This document shows positions 1 to 6,851 of a stretch of 13,034 nt of DNA, piece after piece. The notes beneath the pieces are model-generated. The model made no database searches, was not told the DNA's origin, and was given only the letters and a program-made list of their open reading frames with translations. Position numbers and translations under genes: made by a program. This DNA comes from Paenibacillus_AK sp041641375 (lineage in GTDB: Bacteria; Bacillota; Bacilli; Paenibacillales; YIM-B00363): positions 1 through 13,034 of the forward strand of contig JBEPYM010000096.1 in the NCBI GenBank assembly GCA_041641375.1, given 5' to 3'. How positions within the stretch are numbered: the first letter of the stretch is position 1; every line of letters starts with the position of its first letter.

Positions 1-171
1 AGAGCATTCTGACGAAAGCGACAAGCAATAGAATACCACATCCGACGACTCAATTGCAACAGCAACTTTACCAACACGTTCATCACGTTAAAACCATTTC
101 TACAAGCCGCCGAAGCGACAAAAAATAATATATCACAGCCTCTGACACGAATGCAAATCCACATAACGGAA
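1..171. other. Intergenic region after lysS, no gene seen
   Basis: No coding frame of credible length or family similarity is visible on either strand. The stretch is richer in A and T than the genes. Read on the minus strand it could hold weak promoter-like elements, for example TTGCAA about 18 bases before TATTCT (roughly 23-52), but each box matches only 4 of 6 consensus positions. In B. subtilis an rRNA operon follows lysS, so this could be the start of such a leader. That is synteny-based inference and the window ends before it can be tested. Confidence 0.4.
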
Positions 172-199
172 AGACGCCCACCCTCAAGGGCGAGCGTCT
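172..199 (-). terminator. Probable intrinsic terminator after lysS
   Basis: On the minus strand, 38 bases after the lysS stop codon, GACGCTCGCCC is followed by a TTGA loop and GGGTGGGCGTC. This gives an 11-bp stem with two G-T wobbles, extended by one A-T pair. Only a short TTT follows the stem, so it is a stable hairpin with a weak U-tract. Its position at the end of the last gene supports a terminator for the greA-lysS unit. The opposite strand has a poorer T-run. Confidence 0.7.
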
Positions 200-236
200 C
201 CTTCTTTGTGTACCAACAAGCTGCGAGTGCCGTGAT

Positions 237-1745
237 CTACTCCCGCTCCCGCATTAACGGAAACAGCAGGACGTCGCGTATCGACGGCGAATCCGTCAGC
301 AGCATGACAAGCCGGTCAATACCGATACCCAGCCCGCCCGTCGGCGGCATGCCATATTCAAGCGCACGGATAAAATCATGGTCCATCTCGTGCGCCTCGT
401 CGTTGCCCTTCTCCTTCTCCGCAAGCTGAGCCTCGAAGCGTTCCCGCTGATCAATCGGATCGTTCAGCTCCGTGAATGCATTCGCATGCTCACGCGCCAC
501 GATGAACAGCTCGAACCGGTCCGTAAAACGCGGGTCCTCCTCGTTCTTCTTGGCAAGCGGAGAGATCGCGACCGGGTGTCCGTACACGAAGGTAGGCTGA
601 ATCAGCGTCTGCTCCACGAACGTCTCAAAAAATTGATTCACAATATGCCCGAAGGTCATATGCGGCTCTACTGGCACCTTGTGCTGCTTCGCCAATGCAT
701 GGGCTTCCGCGTCTGTCATGTGCGCGGAGAAATCGACACCGACTACCTCGCGAATCAGATCGACCATCGATGCGCGCCGCCATTGCGGAGTCAAGTCGAT
801 CTCCTGCCCCTGATACATCACCTTGGTCGTGCCAAGCACTTCCTGGGCAATGTGTGCAACCATTTCTTCCGTGAGTCGCATAATATCCTTATAATCGGCA
901 TACGCCTCATACAGCTCAATCATGGTGAACTCCGGATTGTGGCGCGTCGAAATGCCTTCATTCCGGTATACCCGGCCGATTTCGTATACCTTCTCCATCC
1001 CGCCCACAATGAGCCTCTTGAGATGGAGCTCAATAGCGATCCGCATATACAGCTGCATGTCCAACGCATTATGATGGGTGATAAAAGGTCTCGCCGCGGC
1101 GCCACCTGCAATGGTATGAAGCGTAGGCGTCTCCACCTCGAGATACCCACGCGAATCGAGATAACGGCGCATCGATTGGATAATACGGGAGCGCAGCACG
1201 AACGTCTCCTGCACATCCGGACTCATAATCAGATCCACATACCGTTGCCGGTAGCGCATCTCGATATCCTTCAATCCATGGAATTTATCCGGCAATGGGT
1301 ACAGCGATTTGGTCAACACGTCAACCTCTCGCGCTTTGACCGAAATTTCGCCCGTCTTGGTTTTGAAGACAACACCCCGAACGCCGACGATATCGCCGAT
1401 ATCCAGCAGAGAGAACGCCTCATAACGCTGAGCGCCCACCGCATCCTCCCGGACATAAATTTGGATTTTGCCGCTTAAATCCTGAATATGCGCGAATGTT
1501 GCCTTCCCCATCTCGCGCTTTTGCATGATACGCCCAGCCAGCGCAACCTCGGCACCGAGCTCGTCCAGCTCTTCCTTCGATCGATCGTTGAACTCGCGAA
1601 TGATGCTTCCCGAATTGGCCGTCCGCTCGAACCGAACGCCGAACGGATCGACGCCAAGCGCCCGAAGCTGATCCAGCTTGTCCCGCCGAATGGCCAGCAG
1701 CTCGTTTTCTTCCTGTTCTGTCCCGATGACAGCACTCTTTTCCAT
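237..1745 (-). CDS. lysS: Lysyl-tRNA synthetase, class II
   Basis: Charges tRNA-Lys with lysine using ATP in the cytoplasm. The 502-residue product has the class II LysRS layout. An N-terminal OB-fold anticodon-binding domain lies at about residues 60-150, including the AGRIMQKREMGKATFAHIQD stretch. The catalytic core follows, with motif 1 around 189-209 (ending YLEVETPT), motif 2 around 258-277 (RNEGISTRHNPEFT) and motif 3 at 471-478 (GLGIGIDR). Length matches B. subtilis LysS (499). The start is uncertain. ATG at 1745 has GTGGAG nine bases upstream; ATG at 1751 and GTG at 1760 (preceded by GAAAGGA) are alternatives. The upstream ATG at 1793 lies in the loop of a hairpin and is unlikely. The gene is last in the unit, after greA, and ends with TAG. 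Confidence 0.97.
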   Translation of the reverse strand: MEKSAVIGTEQEENELLAIRRDKLDQLRALGVDPFGVRFERTANSGSIIREFNDRSKEELDELGAEVALAGRIMQKREMGKATFAHIQDLSGKIQIYVREDAVGAQRYEAFSLLDIGDIVGVRGVVFKTKTGEISVKAREVDVLTKSLYPLPDKFHGLKDIEMRYRQRYVDLIMSPDVQETFVLRSRIIQSMRRYLDSRGYLEVETPTLHTIAGGAAARPFITHHNALDMQLYMRIAIELHLKRLIVGGMEKVYEIGRVYRNEGISTRHNPEFTMIELYEAYADYKDIMRLTEEMVAHIAQEVLGTTKVMYQGQEIDLTPQWRRASMVDLIREVVGVDFSAHMTDAEAHALAKQHKVPVEPHMTFGHIVNQFFETFVEQTLIQPTFVYGHPVAISPLAKKNEEDPRFTDRFELFIVAREHANAFTELNDPIDQRERFEAQLAEKEKGNDEAHEMDHDFIRALEYGMPPTGGLGIGIDRLVMLLTDSPSIRDVLLFPLMRERE

Positions 1746-1782
1746 ATCCATGTGCTCCACGTACATCCTTTCACGACACGAA

Positions 1783-1807
1783 ACAGGCCGCATTCTCTGC
1801 AGCCTGT
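1783..1807 (-). terminator. Hairpin between greA and lysS, possible attenuator
   Basis: On the minus strand, ACAGGCTGCA and TGCGGCCTGT form a 10-bp stem with one wobble around a GAGAA loop. It starts 11 bases after the greA stop. Only TT follows before CGTG, so it is a poor complete terminator. It could reduce read-through into lysS, or act as an mRNA-stability or processing element. It lies just upstream of the probable lysS ribosome-binding region. Confidence 0.45.
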
Positions 1808-1818
1808 GCCTTACCGCT

Positions 1819-2295
1819 TTATTTTTTAATATCGACGATTTTGTATTGAATAAGGCCGGCTGGAACGTTGACGTCTACGGTAGAGCCCCTCTTCTTGCCT
1901 AGAATGGCACGTCCGACAGGGCTTTCGTTCGAGATCTTGTTATGCAGCGGATCGGATTCCGCCGTACCGACAATCGTATATTCCACCGTGTCCTTAAATT
2001 CCATATCTTCCAACAGTACGGTCGAGCCGATGCCCACCGTCTCTGTATCGACTTCATCATTATTGATAATCCGCGCGTTGCGCAGCATCTTCTCGAGAGT
2101 AATAACACGACCCTCTACGAAAGCCTGCTCGTTCTTCGCATCCTCGTATTCCGAGTTCTCGCTAATATCGCCGTAGCCGATCGCAATCTTGATCCGTTCC
2201 GCCACCTCGCGGCGCTTGACCGATTTCAAGTATTCCAGCTCTTCCTCCAGCTTCTTGAGGCCTTCTTGGGTGAGTATGACTTCTTTTTCGACCAT
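1819..2295 (-). CDS. greA: Transcription elongation factor GreA
   Basis: Rescues backtracked RNA polymerase by stimulating cleavage of the 3' end of the nascent RNA. The 158-residue protein has the family's two parts: an N-terminal antiparallel coiled coil (about 1-75) that enters the polymerase secondary channel, and a C-terminal FKBP-like domain (about 80-158). The acidic tip GDISENSEY keeps D43 and E46, equivalent to the Asp and Glu essential in E. coli GreA. The C-terminal SPVGRAILGKKRG stretch is typical. ATG at 2295 is chosen because it gives the usual length (B. subtilis 157) and has GGGAG upstream, though at a long 11-base spacing. ATG at 2316 would add seven residues. A perfect-consensus promoter lies upstream, and lysS follows 73 bases downstream. 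Confidence 0.95.
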   Translation of the reverse strand: MVEKEVILTQEGLKKLEEELEYLKSVKRREVAERIKIAIGYGDISENSEYEDAKNEQAFVEGRVITLEKMLRNARIINNDEVDTETVGIGSTVLLEDMEFKDTVEYTIVGTAESDPLHNKISNESPVGRAILGKKRGSTVDVNVPAGLIQYKIVDIKK

Positions 2296-2376
2296 AAGTT
2301 CACGAACTCCCGTCATGTGGTTTTCAATACCGTTCTACATATATATTTCAGCCAGCGGTCGTGATGACTTGGAAGT

Positions 2377-2390
2377 TGCAATTTATTGCA
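2377..2390. promoter_or_regulatory. Palindrome over the predicted greA transcription start
   Basis: TGCAATTTATTGCA is a perfect 14-base inverted repeat (6-2-6). It begins two bases downstream of the greA -10 box and covers the expected start near 2386. A perfect AT-rich palindrome in this position is what a repressor operator looks like, but I recognise no known regulator consensus. With a two-base centre it is unlikely to act as an RNA hairpin. Confidence 0.4.
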
Positions 2391-2392
2391 TG

Positions 2393-2421
2393 ATTATATG
2401 CTAGCGGGAAAGAATTGTCAA
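2393..2421 (-). promoter_or_regulatory. Sigma-A promoter of greA-lysS, perfect consensus
   Basis: On the minus strand the -35 box TTGACA (2416-2421) and the -10 box TATAAT (2393-2398) both match consensus at all six positions and are 17 bases apart. Transcription should start near 2386, giving a leader of about 90 bases before greA. A second TTGACA lies 20 bases upstream (2436-2441) but has no good -10 partner. The promoter lets greA and lysS be transcribed independently of the folate operon. No terminator is visible after dus, so read-through may add to it. Confidence 0.9.
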
Positions 2422-2444
2422 CGCAGCGGAAGCCCTGTCAAAGC

Positions 2445-3489
2445 CTAATGCACAAGCGCTTCGCTGGCCGTTTCAGAATCGTTTCCTTCCCCGGCCTCAG
2501 CGCGTTCCTTCACGGAGGCAACATAGTCATGCAACGTCCGAACCATCCCGTCGCGAGTCGTTGTTTCCATAATGACATCCTTGACACGTGCCGCACCAGG
2601 CAGCCCCTTCAAGTACCACGCCATATGCTTGCGCATCTCTTTCACCGCCGTCGATTCGCCCTTCAGCTTGATCAGGCGGTCGAGGTGAAGCATCGCAATG
2701 GCCATCTTGTCTTCAATCGTCGGGTCCGGCGGGAGAGTACCCTTCGACAAATACTCAACCGTCCGGTACAGCATCCATGGATTGCCGAGCGCCGCTCGCC
2801 CGATCATGACCCCGTCGACACCGGTCATGTCGATCATCCTCTTGGCATCCTCCGGTGTAGCGACATCCCCATTCCCAATAACGGGAATGGAAACGGCTTC
2901 TTTAACTTGCTTTATCATTTCCCAATTCGCTTTGCCTGTATACAATTGCTCCCGCGTACGTCCATGCACAGCAACGGCCTGGCCTCCGGNNNNNNNNNNC
3001 GGCACGCTCCACCGCCTGTGCGTTCTCCACCGCATAAATATGCGCATCGTCCCAGCCGATTCGCATCTTTACCGTAACCGGCTTCTCCACCGCATCGACG
3101 ACAGCCGAGACCATTTCGTAAATTTTGTTCGGATCCAGCAGCCAGCGTGCGCCGGCGTCGCACTTCGTTACCTTCGGTACCGGACAGCCCATATTGATAT
3201 CGATAATATCGGCGTTCGTGTGTTTGTCCACATGCTTGGCCGCACCGACTAGCGTCTCCTTGTCTCCGCCGAAAATTTGCAGCGACAACGGCTTCTCGCG
3301 CTCATCCACATAGAGCATCTCCAACGTTCGCTGGTTGCCGTGCAGAATCGCCTTATCGCTCACCATCTCCGCACAGACAAGTCCGCAGCCGAATTCCTTG
3401 GCGATGAGCCGGAACGCCGGATTGCATACGCCCGCCATCGGAGCAAGCACCACTTTATTTTTCATCTCGATATGTCCGATTTTCAACAT
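2445..3489 (-). CDS. dus: tRNA-dihydrouridine synthase, interrupted by an assembly gap
   Basis: FMN-dependent reduction of uridine to dihydrouridine in tRNA D-loops; closest family member is B. subtilis YacF/DusB. The TIM-barrel core begins at LAPMAG (about 15-20). Catalytic Cys102 is in NMGCP, followed by KCDAGA. KMRIGW (141-146), then after the gap HGRTR, GNGD and MIGRAALGNPW (FMN phosphate binding) are present, with the helical C-terminal domain after them. A run of ten Ns (2990-2999) puts the two halves in different frames. The ends read ...AVERA and GGQAVAVHG..., which join smoothly in the family, so the gene is almost certainly intact and about 343 residues. ATG at 3489 has GAAGGA nearby and matches the family N-terminus. 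A GTG at 3513, overlapping the xre stop as GTGA, is an alternative. Confidence 0.9.
2990..2999. other. Assembly gap (10 Ns) inside dus
   Basis: Ten ambiguous bases, typical of a scaffolder placeholder rather than a measured length. On the minus strand the left flank ends GTGCCG and the right flank begins CCGGAGG, sharing CCG. Merging on this 3-base overlap gives codons for A-G-G-Q and restores one open dus frame. Confidence 0.95.
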
Positions 3490-3509
3490 GCTGTCCTTCA
3501 CCATCCTTT

Positions 3510-3716
3510 TCACTCTGTATTTTGCAGCTCGCTTAGTTCAATGCCAAGCGTTTCACACATTTTATTCAAAAAGCGGGGGTCCGCCCTCCGCGTTCCTCGC
3601 TCAATCGAGCCGAGCACGGCTACCGACACGCCGAGCGTATCGGCAAGCTCCGCCTGCGTATAGCCCTTCAGCTTTCGAAACGCCCGAATTCGCGCCGCCA
3701 GCTGGTCCTTTTCCAT
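3510..3716 (-). CDS. Small XRE-family DNA-binding protein (YazB-like)
   Basis: A 68-residue protein that is almost entirely one helix-turn-helix domain of the Cro/C1 (XRE) type. RIRAFRKLKGYTQAELADTL covers helices 1-2, and SVAVLGSIERGTRR is the recognition helix and following turn. The C-terminus (FLNKMCETLGIELSEL) completes the five-helix fold. There is no partner domain, so it would bind DNA as a dimer if it is a regulator. Its place between folK and dus matches B. subtilis yazB, whose role is unknown to me. The ATG at 3716 lies inside the end of folK, giving a 49-base overlap in a different frame, with GGAAG ten bases upstream. The stop is 20 bases before the likely dus start. Targets cannot be read from the sequence. 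Confidence 0.85.
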   Translation of the reverse strand: MEKDQLAARIRAFRKLKGYTQAELADTLGVSVAVLGSIERGTRRADPRFLNKMCETLGIELSELQNTE

Positions 3717-4189
3717 AATGCTACGTCTTCCTTTCCATCCAGTTTCTCCAAAGCCGGCCGAACGAATGCGAGCCCCTCCGCAACGTCCGCAAGCGGAATG
3801 AGCACGAATGCCCGCTCCAGCATACGAGGATGAGGCACGGTCAACTCCGGCAAATCGACATTGATGTCATCGTATACCAGCAGGTCCAGATCGATTGTCC
3901 TCGGCCCGTAGCGAACTGTCCGCTCGCGTCCCATCGCCTTCTCCACCTCTTGCAGGAGGGAAAGCAGCGCGACCGGCGACAGCGTTGTATAAGCAAGCAA
4001 CGCCATATTGAGAAAATCCGGTTGATCCGTATAGCCGACAGGCGCAGTTTCATACAGGTGCGAGCATAACGAAACCTCGAGCTCCGGGGGCCGATGGAGC
4101 CGCTCCACCGCTTCCAGCAGCTGCTTGCTGCGGTCACCGATATTGGACCCCAGCGCGATCCATACAGGCCGAGCAGGGCTGCCGCTCAT
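3668..4189 (-). CDS. folK: 6-hydroxymethyl-7,8-dihydropterin pyrophosphokinase
   Basis: Transfers pyrophosphate from ATP to 6-hydroxymethyl-dihydropterin, the activated pterin used by FolP. The 173-residue protein carries ALGSNIGDR at 12-20, ETAPVGYTDQPDFLN in the pterin-binding region (47-61), and the HPPK signature RYGPRTIDLDLLVY at 93-106 with the magnesium-binding Asp100 and Asp102. The conserved PHPRM sits at 119-123. Its ATG shares four bases (ATGA) with the folB stop and has no good ribosome-binding site of its own, so translation is probably coupled to folB. The last 16 codons overlap the start of the XRE gene. Length is normal for the single-domain enzyme. Confidence 0.96.
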   Translation of the reverse strand: MSGSPARPVWIALGSNIGDRSKQLLEAVERLHRPPELEVSLCSHLYETAPVGYTDQPDFLNMALLAYTTLSPVALLSLLQEVEKAMGRERTVRYGPRTIDLDLLVYDDINVDLPELTVPHPRMLERAFVLIPLADVAEGLAFVRPALEKLDGKEDVALWKRTSWRREFGRFES

Positions 4190-4566
4190 CGGTCTTGCCG
4201 CCGCCGCGTAATCTGAACCGACACCCCATCGAAGAACGCATGAATCGGCGGATTCGGCTTCGTAATGCGCACCGTAATTTCAATGATACTAGTATAAGCG
4301 GCAAGCACCTCGGATGCAATGCGATGGGCAACCGTTTCAATCAGCTTCATGGGCGGTCCTTGCAAAATAGAAGTCACCAGCCCCGCAACATCCGCATAAT
4401 TCACTGTCGCCTCAAGCTCATCACGCTCCCCGGCCTCCCGAAGATCCAGCACCAGCGTCACATCCGCGATGAAACGCTGCCCGATCACCGCTTCTTCCGG
4501 GAGCACTCCATGCCTGCCGTAACAGGTTAAGCCATGGATGCCGATCGTATCCGTAATCCGTTCCAT
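4186..4566 (-). CDS. folB: Dihydroneopterin aldolase
   Basis: Converts 7,8-dihydroneopterin to 6-hydroxymethyl-dihydropterin and glycolaldehyde. The 126-residue product has the tunnelling-fold family pattern: YGRHGVLPEE at 16-25 with the conserved Glu25, NYAD at 56-59 with Tyr57, and ITKPNPPI at 101-108 with Lys103, equivalent to the catalytic Lys100 of the S. aureus enzyme. The family normally forms an octamer. The open frame extends upstream to 4629, but ATG at 4566 is preferred. It has GGGGG five bases upstream, gives the usual length of about 120 residues and avoids overlapping folP. It starts 22 bases after the folP stop, and its TGA overlaps the folK ATG. Confidence 0.95.
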   Translation of the reverse strand: MERITDTIGIHGLTCYGRHGVLPEEAVIGQRFIADVTLVLDLREAGERDELEATVNYADVAGLVTSILQGPPMKLIETVAHRIASEVLAAYTSIIEITVRITKPNPPIHAFFDGVSVQITRRRQDR

Positions 4567-4588
4567 TTTATCCCCCGCATCCCTTCTA

Positions 4589-5380
4589 TTAACGTTCGTA
4601 CAGTATCGCATCGACCATCGCAGCCGCACGCTTGACCTCTCTTACATCGTGTACGCGCAAAATCCGGCAGCCCTGCTGCTGTCCAAGCACACAGGTCGCA
4701 ATCGTACCCTCCAGCACGTCATCAGGCTCCGCTTTCAGCGTGTCCCTAATGAATCGTTTGCGCGAGGTGCCGAGCACAACCGGATACCCCAATTGCACGA
4801 TTCGGTCGAGCGAACGCATCACAGCCAGATTATGCTCCCTTGTCTTGGCAAAGCCGATACCGGGATCGAGCCAAATCCGGTCCTCCGATACCCCGGCCGA
4901 ACGGGCGATATCGACCGACTCCAGCAAATCAGCCGATATGTCGGCCAGCAGGTCTTGATAGTCCATGTTACACCGATTATGCATCAAAATGACGCCGCAC
5001 CCGTGTTCCGCCGCTACCCCGCACATGTCCGGATCCCGCTTGAAGCCCCATACGTCGTTCACGATCGCAGCTCCCGCCGAGAGGGCAGCCCGAGCTACCG
5101 ACGCTTTGTACGTATCAATAGAGATCGGAACTGGCACCCGTCCCGCAATCGCCTCAATGGCCGGCAGCACCCGTCTGAGCTCCTCGTCCGCCGATACAGG
5201 CACAGCCCCCGGACGCGTCGATTCACCGCCGATGTCGATGATGTCCGCACCTTCTTCTACCATTCGAAGCGCCCGGTCAAGCGCCATGGCCGGGGAAATA
5301 TACGAACCGCCGTCAGAGAAGGAATCCGGCGTGACGTTAAGAATCCCCATGATATAGGTACGATTCGACTCCAGCTTCAT
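4589..5380 (-). CDS. folP: Dihydropteroate synthase
   Basis: Condenses p-aminobenzoate with hydroxymethyl-dihydropterin pyrophosphate; this is the target of sulfonamides. The 263-residue TIM-barrel shows every hallmark: ILNVTPDSFSDGG at 13-25, DIGGESTRPGA at 49-59, SIDTYK at 87-92, NDVWG at 108-112, LDPGIGFAKT at 171-180, TSRKRF at 205-210 and VHDV at 243-246. It lacks the roughly 20 extra N-terminal residues of B. subtilis Sul (285), which are not part of the active site. The start is firm: AAAGGAGG lies eight bases before the ATG, and this ATG overlaps the pabC stop as ATGA. It lies between its substrate-making genes pabC and folB. Confidence 0.97.
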   Translation of the reverse strand: MKLESNRTYIMGILNVTPDSFSDGGSYISPAMALDRALRMVEEGADIIDIGGESTRPGAVPVSADEELRRVLPAIEAIAGRVPVPISIDTYKASVARAALSAGAAIVNDVWGFKRDPDMCGVAAEHGCGVILMHNRCNMDYQDLLADISADLLESVDIARSAGVSEDRIWLDPGIGFAKTREHNLAVMRSLDRIVQLGYPVVLGTSRKRFIRDTLKAEPDDVLEGTIATCVLGQQQGCRILRVHDVREVKRAAAMVDAILYER

Positions 5381-6276
5381 GGCAGGCTCCTCCTTTGCCG
5401 CTCACGATACGCGCCCTGCAGCCTGCATGTAATCGGACCTGCAGCGCCGCTTCCGATCACCGTTCGGGCACCGTGCTCGTCCCATAACGATGTGATGGGT
5501 ACGAGCTCTTGAATGGAATTGGTGACAAACACCTCATCCGCTTGTGCAAGCTCCTCCCACCGGTAATACCCCGTTTCGGCACGTATTCCCTCAGCCTGTG
5601 CCAGCTCCAGCACAAGGCCGCAAGTGATGCCGGGAAGCGCCCCGGTTCCCGAATCGGGTGTGCACAGCGTTCCGCCTCGTATAAAGCAAAGGTTGCTTAC
5701 GAGCCCTTCGGACAGCCAGCCCTCCTTGGTCAGAAATAACCCTTCCGCTCCCGCCGCCCATGGATAAGAAAGCATTTCCCGCTTACCTGCAATGGAATTC
5801 ATATAATGAAAGGACTTCAGTCTCGGCGTGTTGGGCCCAAGCTCGGAGTCGGCACGCGGCAGACTCAGCTTCTGCAAGGGACGCCCATATGCATAGAGCC
5901 CCTGCGGGAAGGTCGGCAGAGGCTTCACATAGATGATTTCATTCACATGCTCATACCCTTCCAGCCCTGCCGGCAGCCCTAGCGGCGCCGACCCCGCCGA
6001 CACCGACCATCGGACGTATACGTCGTCCCAGCCGCCCGCCCTCCTCGCTTCATCCAGTAGACGGATCGCCCGCTCGCGGTCCGGCCTGCTCCAGCCCAGC
6101 ACCAGCTGCCTGCAGCCCGCTTCCATCCGGTCGAAATGCCGCTCCAGCAAGAAAGGCTCCCCCCCGTACGTCCGGAACGTTTCGAACAGTCCGATTCCGT
6201 ACAGAAAGCCGTGGTCCGTTACCGGAACCACGGCCTGCTTCTCATCCATCATTTGACCATTTAGAATGACGATCAT
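5377..6276 (-). CDS. pabC: Aminodeoxychorismate lyase
   Basis: PLP-dependent elimination of pyruvate from 4-amino-4-deoxychorismate, yielding p-aminobenzoate. The 299-residue protein is a class IV fold aminotransferase-type enzyme. DHGFLYGIGLFETFRTY at 21-37 is the typical N-terminal motif, LKSFHYMNS at 153-161 holds the likely PLP lysine Lys154, and GWLSEGLVSN followed by PGITCG and EVFVTNS mark the cofactor pocket. The same fold includes D-amino-acid and branched-chain aminotransferases, but the position directly after pabA and before folP fixes the assignment. Both ends overlap neighbours by four bases (ATGA). AGGTG lies seven bases before the ATG. Confidence 0.94.
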   Translation of the reverse strand: MIVILNGQMMDEKQAVVPVTDHGFLYGIGLFETFRTYGGEPFLLERHFDRMEAGCRQLVLGWSRPDRERAIRLLDEARRAGGWDDVYVRWSVSAGSAPLGLPAGLEGYEHVNEIIYVKPLPTFPQGLYAYGRPLQKLSLPRADSELGPNTPRLKSFHYMNSIAGKREMLSYPWAAGAEGLFLTKEGWLSEGLVSNLCFIRGGTLCTPDSGTGALPGITCGLVLELAQAEGIRAETGYYRWEELAQADEVFVTNSIQELVPITSLWDEHGARTVIGSGAAGPITCRLQGAYRERQRRSLP

Positions 6277-6851
6277 CGCAAGGCACCTGTGCGCGTAAGG
6301 AAATTTTGCAGCATTCGGTGACCGTGATCCGTAATGATCGATTCCGGATGGAATTGAACGCCTTCAATCGGATATGTTTTGTGACGAAGTGCCATAATTT
6401 CGCCTTCCGCCGTCTCCGCCGATACTTCAAGCTCGCTCGGCAGCGTCTCGCGCTTCACGATCAAGGAGTGATACCGGGTTGCGGTAAAAGGAGACGGAAG
6501 CCCTTCAAACAGCGTCTTGCCGTCATGATGAATTTGTGAGGTTTTGCCGTGCATCAGACGTTCCGCACGTACGACATCTCCGCCGAACGCTTGACCGATG
6601 GATTGATGTCCAAGGCACACGCCAAGAATCGGGATTTCTCCCTTAAACCGTTCAATCAACGATAACGAGATCCCTGCCTCATTCGGCGAACATGGCCCCG
6701 GTGAAATCAGCAGATGATCCGGCTTCAGCGCCGCGATCTCATCGAGCGTAATTTGATCGTTGCGGTGAACGACCACCTCTTCACCCAGCTCCCCTAAATA
6801 TTGAACCAGGTTGTACGTGAACGAATCGTAGTTATCAATTACCAGAATCAT
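6273..6851 (-). CDS. pabA: Aminodeoxychorismate synthase glutaminase subunit
   Basis: Releases ammonia from glutamine and channels it to PabB; in Bacillales the same protein often also serves anthranilate synthase (then called TrpG). The 192-residue class I glutamine amidotransferase begins ILVIDNYDSFTYNL. The oxyanion region is SPGPCSPNEAG (50-60), the nucleophile is Cys79 in GVCLGHQ, and His168/Glu170 in VQFHPES complete the triad. No separate trp genes are in the window, so dual use is inference. A strong ribosome-binding site (GAAGGAGG) lies within the last codons of pabB, and ATGA overlaps join it to pabB and pabC. Confidence 0.95.
   Translation of the reverse strand: MILVIDNYDSFTYNLVQYLGELGEEVVVHRNDQITLDEIAALKPDHLLISPGPCSPNEAGISLSLIERFKGEIPILGVCLGHQSIGQAFGGDVVRAERLMHGKTSQIHHDGKTLFEGLPSPFTATRYHSLIVKRETLPSELEVSAETAEGEIMALRHKTYPIEGVQFHPESIITDHGHRMLQNFLTRTGALR

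Noticed and set aside
378..1478. Long plus-strand open frame of 366 codons
   Set aside because: It lies wholly antisense to lysS, has a low-complexity Arg/His/Leu-rich product and no family motifs. It is a shadow of GC-rich codon use.
2445..3489. dus as a frameshifted pseudogene
   Set aside because: The only frame change coincides with the run of Ns, and both halves are conserved up to the gap edges.
4538..5512. Plus-strand open frame of 324 codons opposite folP and folB
   Set aside because: The product is Arg/His/Pro-rich with no domain, and both opposite genes are certain. Antisense shadow.
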